Source: Thermoplasmata archaeon
GTDB lineage: Archaea; Thermoplasmatota; E2; UBA202; JdFR-43
Assembly (NCBI GenBank): GCA_021162305.1
Contig: JAGGYX010000005.1
Location: 1 to 11,398 of the forward strand
Length of the DNA stretch: 11,398 nt
Direction: 5' to 3'
A model generated the notes under the pieces. The model was not told the DNA's origin. It saw only the letters and a program-made list of their open reading frames with translations, and ran no database searches. A program made the position numbers and the translations under genes. Below, in pieces: positions 7,931 to 11,398 of the stretch. Numbering within the stretch: the stretch's first letter is position 1; every line of letters begins with the position of its first letter.

Positions 7931-9256
7931 TTACTCATAGTTTACTTCTTTAAGCTCCGCGTAAAATGTGTTATTCTCGAAGGAAACCCCTGCTTTAACA
8001 ATATTTGAAATTTCTGGCGAATAATATATAGTAAGGAAATCATAGTATGATATTTTATATGCTTCATAGCTTCCAGCTTCAACGTTTATTGTTTCCTTTT
8101 TTTCACAATTTCCCTCTATTGAACCTAAATAAAGTGTATATTTTATTGGATATTTTATCAATCCGAAGAGGGCTGAAGCCTCGCCATCTACATCAATATT
8201 GCATATCTCACTATTCCATGTTTTATCCTCCTCCAATGGAAAATCAATTATATGAAGCGTTGGATTAAAATTGATCTCGATGCCAGCTTTTATTGGCAGT
8301 GGAATAGGAATGGCAAACGTTTTGAATTTTATCATGGCTATTCCTTTCACATTCAAATCAACTTTTTCAAAGCCAAAGTTTTCATCCATTTTTATGCTAC
8401 CATCAATTGTAACAAAGAAAAGATTTCCAGTGAATTGCAATGGCGGTTGAGAATTTACATCAAAGGTTCCTTTAATTCTTCCTTTTATTCCAAGTTTTCC
8501 TTCTTCCATTTTTATATCCAGTTTTTCTATATTTGCATTTAAAGAAGCAGAAAATCCATCTGCCATGTTTATTTCTATATTTTTAACATCATATATCCAT
8601 TCATCGCCTTCTTTCCATGCATCAATGAATGCTGCTGTTTTTCCAATGCCAATTTTTCCACCTTCATCTTTTACCTCCAATGTTATAGTGTAAATCCCTC
8701 TTTTGTTGTATGCATGCTCAACCCTGCTCCCATTTGCTGAGCTTCCGTCACCAAAATCCCAATGCCATTCTATTATATTTCCATCATCGCAACTATTACT
8801 CCCATCAAATGATATCTTCTCTCCCACGCTTCCATGATATGCTTCGCCTGCAATTGCCACGGGAGGCCAATTGTAGGCGGAAGCATCGTAATCAACCCAT
8901 GCTATCTCGTAGGAATCGATATTTAAGCTGCCATATTCTATATTGAAAAAACCATTATATCCCCAGTATTTTCCCCAGCTGTTTTTGCATATCCAGTAGC
9001 CGCCGTGAGGTATGCTGTCATCATCTTTCCATCCAACTATTACAATACAATGATTTATGCTCGTTCCTCTCTTATACGGATAATAGTCTGTTGAGTTATG
9101 GTGATACAAACCCCATTTTGCAAAATCTTCTGTGGCATCCATAAAGCTTACAACAGGACCATCTTCCATAACCTGTGTTTTTATTCTCTGTCTATCCTCA
9201 TTTGAACCATCTGGTATCCAGTATCCATAATCTTTTATTGGGACAAGCTTTTCCTC
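7931..9256 (-). CDS. Secreted C1A cysteine protease, downstream piece: catalytic His/Asn, PKD domain, novel C-terminal domain
   Basis: This piece is in the same frame as the upstream piece and separated from it only by the TGA at 9257-9259; the first ATG inside it is at 9169. Numbering from the joined start at 9781, it carries the catalytic His244 (INHCIVIVGW) and Asn267 (CKNSWG), completing the papain-like triad whose Cys is in the upstream piece. A PKD domain follows (about 305-380, with WDFGDGS and the YTITLEV strand). The last 230 residues, about 385-616, form a beta-rich domain I do not recognise, ending with YYSPEISNIVK, a short motif also seen near the end of some secreted or lipoprotein domains. 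Alone this piece lacks a signal peptide and the nucleophile, so it should be inactive if translated separately. The reading frame carries no further stop, so the lesion is recent, suppressed, or an error. The function of the intact enzyme would be extracellular protein breakdown. Confidence 0.85.
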   Translation of the reverse strand, partial: EEKLVPIKDYGYWIPDGSNEDRQRIKTQVMEDGPVVSFMDATEDFAKWGLYHHNSTDYYPYKRGTSINHCIVIVGWKDDDSIPHGGYWICKNSWGKYWGYNGFFNIEYGSLNIDSYEIAWVDYDASAYNWPPVAIAGEAYHGSVGEKISFDGSNSCDDGNIIEWHWDFGDGSSANGSRVEHAYNKRGIYTITLEVKDEGGKIGIGKTAAFIDAWKEGDEWIYDVKNIEINMADGFSASLNANIEKLDIKMEEGKLGIKGRIKGTFDVNSQPPLQFTGNLFFVTIDGSIKMDENFGFEKVDLNVKGIAMIKFKTFAIPIPLPIKAGIEINFNPTLHIIDFPLEEDKTWNSEICNIDVDGEASALFGLIKYPIKYTLYLGSIEGNCEKKETINVEAGSYEAYKISYYDFLTIYYSPEISNIVKAGVSFENNTFYAELKEVNYE

Positions 9257-9259
9257 TCA
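9257..9259 (-). other. In-frame TGA interrupting the protease
   Basis: The TGA is codon 175 of the joined 616-codon frame, in the context CSHKCGN-stop-EEKLVPIKDYGYW. Coding character continues at once in the same frame. A G-to-A change from TGG (Trp) is the simplest origin; related C1A proteases often have a Trp in this Cys-rich stretch just before the DYG segment, but that is from memory and needs an alignment. TGA serves as the normal stop of hppA, the DRG gene and feoB here, so it is not reassigned throughout. Confidence 0.9.
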
Positions 9260-9781
9260 GTTGCCACATTTGTGGCTGCATGGCACCCAATCATTTGCTT
9301 CATATGGAAAACAATCTTCAGTTACAATCCCATTATGATAATTTCCTTCGGGAGAGGTTGATTTTATATAATAATATGCAAGATATGGGCTGCCTCCTTT
9401 GCAACTTCCAGCATTTGGCAGGCATGATAAAATATATTGTTCTGACAGATCAGGATTGAGAGACGTCATTCCCTCTCTGATTTTAATTATTGCCTCCAGA
9501 GCTCCGACGGCGGCGAAATCCCAGCATGAGCCACAGTTACCTTGGAATCTCGCAGGCGTTACCCATCCGCCATCGAGCCAGCTAAAAGAAGGGGGCAAAG
9601 AAGCTATTGCAAGAGGTTTTTCAACTTCCTTTCTATAATAGCTCAAAACATTTTTCATCACTCCAAATTTTTCTACAATGGCGTTATCTTTAATCTTTTT
9701 TGAAGAAGATGGTATAAAAGGATTGAAAGCTATAATAAAAGCAGCAAAAACAACTACAGCTTTTTTAATCTGGTAATTCAT
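9257..9781 (-). CDS. Secreted C1A cysteine protease, upstream piece: signal peptide and catalytic Cys
   Basis: This encodes the first 174 residues of a papain-family (C1A) protease before the in-frame TGA. From the ATG at 9781 it begins MNYQIKKAVVVFAAFIIAFNPF, a Lys-containing n-region and hydrophobic core fitting a signal peptide. A short pro-like segment (about 22-60) follows, then the mature enzyme start with the oxyanion Gln80 and nucleophile Cys86 in QGNCGSCW (80-87), and further cysteines (SCLPNAGSCKGGSP, DCFPYE) as in C1A disulphides. An ATG at 9823 would add 14 residues, but it lies inside the feoB terminator; a TATA-like run centred about 24 bases before 9781 favours 9781. The product stopping at the TGA would have the nucleophile but no catalytic His or Asn and should not be a protease. 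Confidence 0.87.
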   Translation of the reverse strand: MNYQIKKAVVVFAAFIIAFNPFIPSSSKKIKDNAIVEKFGVMKNVLSYYRKEVEKPLAIASLPPSFSWLDGGWVTPARFQGNCGSCWDFAAVGALEAIIKIREGMTSLNPDLSEQYILSCLPNAGSCKGGSPYLAYYYIKSTSPEGNYHNGIVTEDCFPYEANDWVPCSHKCGN

Positions 9782-9794
9782 GATAATAAAATGG

Positions 9795-9825
9795 AAAAAA
9801 TTTAAAAAATTTGTGAAAAACACAA
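9795..9825 (-). terminator. feoB terminator hairpin and T-run, overlapping the protease TATA region
   Basis: Just after the feoB TGA stop (9827-9829), the minus strand reads TTGTG-TTTTT-CACAA (9825-9811), a perfect five-pair stem with a T5 loop, followed by T6 and a second T6 (9810-9795) separated by AAA. This matches archaeal T-run termination. The same ATTTTTTAAATTTTTT tract is also the best TATA element for the protease, so one stretch seems to end one gene and start the next. Confidence 0.5.
9799..9811 (-). promoter_or_regulatory. TATA-like element for the protease gene
   Basis: The TTTTTTAAATTTT run is centred about 24 bases upstream of the ATG at 9781, the spacing seen for other leaderless starts in this window. 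No ribosome-binding sequence lies between it and the start. It decides 9781 over the upstream ATG at 9823. Confidence 0.45.
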
Positions 9826-9826
9826 T

Positions 9827-10927
9827 TCAAAAAAGCAAGAGGAGACGTAAAATCAAACCTGTTATGAATAATCCATATAATAATGCAGATATTTCTATAA
9901 TAATTGCATTCTTCCATCCCAATTCCTTAATCATCATACCAAAAGCTATTATGCATGGAATTTGAAATGAGGATGCCATTCCAAATGTGAATATTTGTAA
10001 CTTGCTCATGACAGCTCCAAAATTCAATGTTCCTAAGGAATTTGCAAGCATTGCCATTGTTAAATCTTTTTGAACAAAACCATAAAATAATGCAATTATG
10101 CTTTTTGGAGGCAACATCATCCATCCCATCGTTAAAGGCTTGAGGGGAGCTACAATTAAATTCACGAGATTAAAGTTTAATAGCAAGCCATATGCGAATC
10201 CCCCGGCTATGAGCAATGGAATAACAATATATACAAAAGATTTCATTCTCATCCATGATTTTATTAAAACATTTTTCATTTTTGGAATTCTATAAGGAGG
10301 AAGTTCTTCTATGATTGGCATTGGCTCCTTTTTAATTACAACATTAAGCAACTTTGCAGTTATGATAAAGAGAGCAAAAGAAATAATATAAATTCCGGCA
10401 GCATATAAAATGCCTGCAAAATGGGCGACGACACCAAATATTATGGCTGCTCTTGACGAACAAGGAACGAAAGAGAAAAGAAAAGCCACTTTTATCCTGT
10501 CCTCCCTCGATGCCAAAATTCGGCTCGAGCGCATGGCGGCGACGCTGCAGCCCAGTCCAAGCATAATAGGGATTATGGCTTTTCCTGGCAGCCCAATTTT
10601 TTTGAATATCCTGTTGAGAATTATTATAAAACGGGCAAGAATTCCACTGTCTTCCATTATTGCAAGAATTATATAAAATATGCCAATATATGGAATTGCT
10701 ATTGATATCCCAGCAGCTACTCCAATTAAAGATTGCTTTAAAACAATGCCCCAAAAATCCTTATTTTTTGCTACAGACTCAATTATAGGTTGAAATAGGG
10801 ATGTGAGAGTATCCTGAAACCATCCTCCAATATATATTAAAGAAAAAAATATGGCGAAAAAAGTTAAAATGGAGAAAATGACCCCTACTATCCAATTTGA
10901 GAATAAAAAATTATCGATGGAATTCAT
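9827..10927 (-). CDS. feoB: Ferrous iron transporter FeoB, membrane (C-terminal) part
   Basis: This 366-residue piece is the polytopic permease half of FeoB, which carries Fe2+ across the cytoplasmic membrane under control of its N-terminal G-protein domain. Both gate repeats are visible: IMEDSGILARFIIILNRIF (90-108) leading to GLGCSVAAM (124-132), and FVPCSSRAA (153-161). The three family cysteines are kept: Cys127, Cys156 and Cys325 (QIPCIIAFG). GFVQKD (283-288) matches the GF(I/V)xKE segment. The usual Asn-Val-Pro of GCNVP is Ser-Val-Ala here. The frame stays open upstream of the ATG at 10927 as far as about 11032 and encodes SGYASIIAKNVTNLRKKEER, the normal FeoB linker, so this is not an independent gene but the rest of the frame interrupted at about 10972-11032. 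Co-oriented with the protease, 45 bases apart, but probably transcribed separately. No feoA is seen. Confidence 0.92.
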   Translation of the reverse strand: MNSIDNFLFSNWIVGVIFSILTFFAIFFSLIYIGGWFQDTLTSLFQPIIESVAKNKDFWGIVLKQSLIGVAAGISIAIPYIGIFYIILAIMEDSGILARFIIILNRIFKKIGLPGKAIIPIMLGLGCSVAAMRSSRILASREDRIKVAFLFSFVPCSSRAAIIFGVVAHFAGILYAAGIYIISFALFIITAKLLNVVIKKEPMPIIEELPPYRIPKMKNVLIKSWMRMKSFVYIVIPLLIAGGFAYGLLLNFNLVNLIVAPLKPLTMGWMMLPPKSIIALFYGFVQKDLTMAMLANSLGTLNFGAVMSKLQIFTFGMASSFQIPCIIAFGMMIKELGWKNAIIIEISALLYGLFITGLILRLLLLF

Positions 10928-10968
10928 CCTTTCTTCTTTTTTTCTTAAATTTGTAACATTTTTTGCTA

Positions 10969-11398
10969 TTATTGAAGCATATCCAGATTTTGTAATCTGA
11001 ATATCTCTGGATAGATAGGATGCCTTTCTATTTTAACTATTTCATCTTTTTTAACCCCATGCTTTTTTATTGCTATTTCATCTCCTTCTAAAATTTTAAC
11101 AGCTACTCCTCTTTTAGATAACTTTACTCTTTCAACCAATTCCATTGTTTTTTGGATGGCATATTCTATATCATCATCATAAATTATATTAAAATCAGAT
11201 TTTTTTGCCTCCCTCAAATTTTTTTCCAATTCCTTTATACCATTCTTTTTAATTGGATTTATTTTTACAACTTTTATACCCAGCATTTCTTCTAATTTTT
11301 TAAAATTTATCTCTATTCCTTTTTTCTCTGCATCCTCCCAAAAATTTATTGCCAATATCAATGGCACTTCCAGCTCTATTAAACTCATTGTTATAACC
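10969..11398 (-). CDS. feoB: FeoB G-protein domain part (5' end outside window, 3' end frameshifted)
   Basis: The frame is open at the right edge, so only the end of the FeoB G domain and its helical domain are seen. The text VPLILAINFWEDAEKKGIEI corresponds to the G4 strand and loop, usually LNMxDxAxxxGI; here the guanine-specificity Asp is replaced by Glu in N-F-W-E (codons 11346-11335). A G5-like region should follow near KINPIKKNGI. The helical part ends with RGVAVKILEGDE and then HPIYPEIFRLQNLDMLQ before TAA at 10969-10971. That last stretch does not resemble FeoB, while another frame across the same bases does, so the stop arises from a frameshift. G1-G3 lie outside the window. Confidence 0.82.
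   Translation of the reverse strand, partial: VITMSLIELEVPLILAINFWEDAEKKGIEINFKKLEEMLGIKVVKINPIKKNGIKELEKNLREAKKSDFNIIYDDDIEYAIQKTMELVERVKLSKRGVAVKILEGDEIAIKKHGVKKDEIVKIERHPIYPEIFRLQNLDMLQ
10972..11032 (-). other. feoB: Frameshift zone joining the two halves of feoB
   Basis: The two feoB frames overlap here: the upstream frame stops at 10969-10971, and the downstream frame is open back to a stop just beyond 11032. FeoB-like text switches from KIERH in one frame to SRDIQITKSGYASII in the other, placing the shift near 11010-11025. The direction fits loss of one base (or gain of two). I see no convincing slippery heptamer, so mutation or sequencing error is more likely than programmed frameshifting. 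Confidence 0.8.

Noticed and set aside
9257..9259. Genome-wide reassignment of TGA to Trp, or selenocysteine at this codon
   Set aside because: TGA is the normal terminator of hppA, the DRG gene and feoB at the expected protein ends, and tryptophan is freely encoded by TGG. The position is not a catalytic Cys and I see no SECIS-like hairpin, so a single nonsense change or local readthrough is more likely.
10972..11032. Programmed -1 frameshift in feoB
   Set aside because: The direction would fit, but there is no X-XXY-YYZ slippery heptamer in the zero frame within the permitted overlap and no evident downstream pseudoknot.
9827..11398. Naturally split FeoB (separate G-protein and permease genes)
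   Set aside because: The linker sequence is encoded upstream of the second ATG in the permease frame, overlapping the first gene's non-homologous tail. A natural split would not preserve coding on both sides of the break.

Overview
The window looks like a compact, AT-rich euryarchaeal chromosome segment, most likely from the Thermoplasmatota or a related lineage known only from environmental genomes. The evidence for archaea is an AglB/STT3-type oligosaccharyltransferase, a DRG-family GTPase with a TGS domain, a METTL5-like RNA methylase, and start codons with no convincing Shine-Dalgarno sequence but a TATA-like A/T box about 22-26 nt upstream (leaderless-type promoters). The phylum is inference. 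A K+-dependent membrane pyrophosphatase and a secreted papain-family protease with a PKD domain suit a peptide-using, energy-limited archaeon. I see no rRNA, tRNA, CRISPR array, insertion sequence or origin, and no gene-free stretch longer than about 70 bases.

Layout, left to right. (1) The 3' part of a DNA N4/N6 methyltransferase (+), cut by the window edge, followed by a short GC-rich patch that may be the remnant of a second gene. (2) A METTL5-like RNA methylase (-), divergent from (3) hppA (+), a complete membrane-bound pyrophosphatase; the two share a roughly 40-bp promoter region. (4) aglB (+), a 1151-residue oligosaccharyltransferase with an unusual glycosylation-rich C-terminal tail of beta-sandwich domains. 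(5) A DRG GTPase (-), meeting aglB tail to tail with no spacer. (6) A secreted C1A cysteine protease with PKD domain (-), split by a single in-frame TGA between the catalytic Cys and the catalytic His/Asn. (7) feoB (-), the ferrous-iron transporter, split by an apparent one-base frameshift between the G-protein half and the membrane half and running off the right edge.

The genes do not form one pathway. AglB and the protease belong to the cell surface or outside, HppA and FeoB to the membrane, and the DRG GTPase and METTL5-like enzyme to ribosome function. The strongest leads are: the two adjacent lesions (nonsense in the protease, frameshift in feoB), which may be real decay, recoding or assembly errors; the extracellular tail of AglB with about eleven N-glycosylation sequons; the ion-specificity residues of the pyrophosphatase; and a GC-rich heptamer, GGCGGCG, that occurs six times on the + strand and never on the - strand whichever way the gene points. 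I found no clearly new multigene system.
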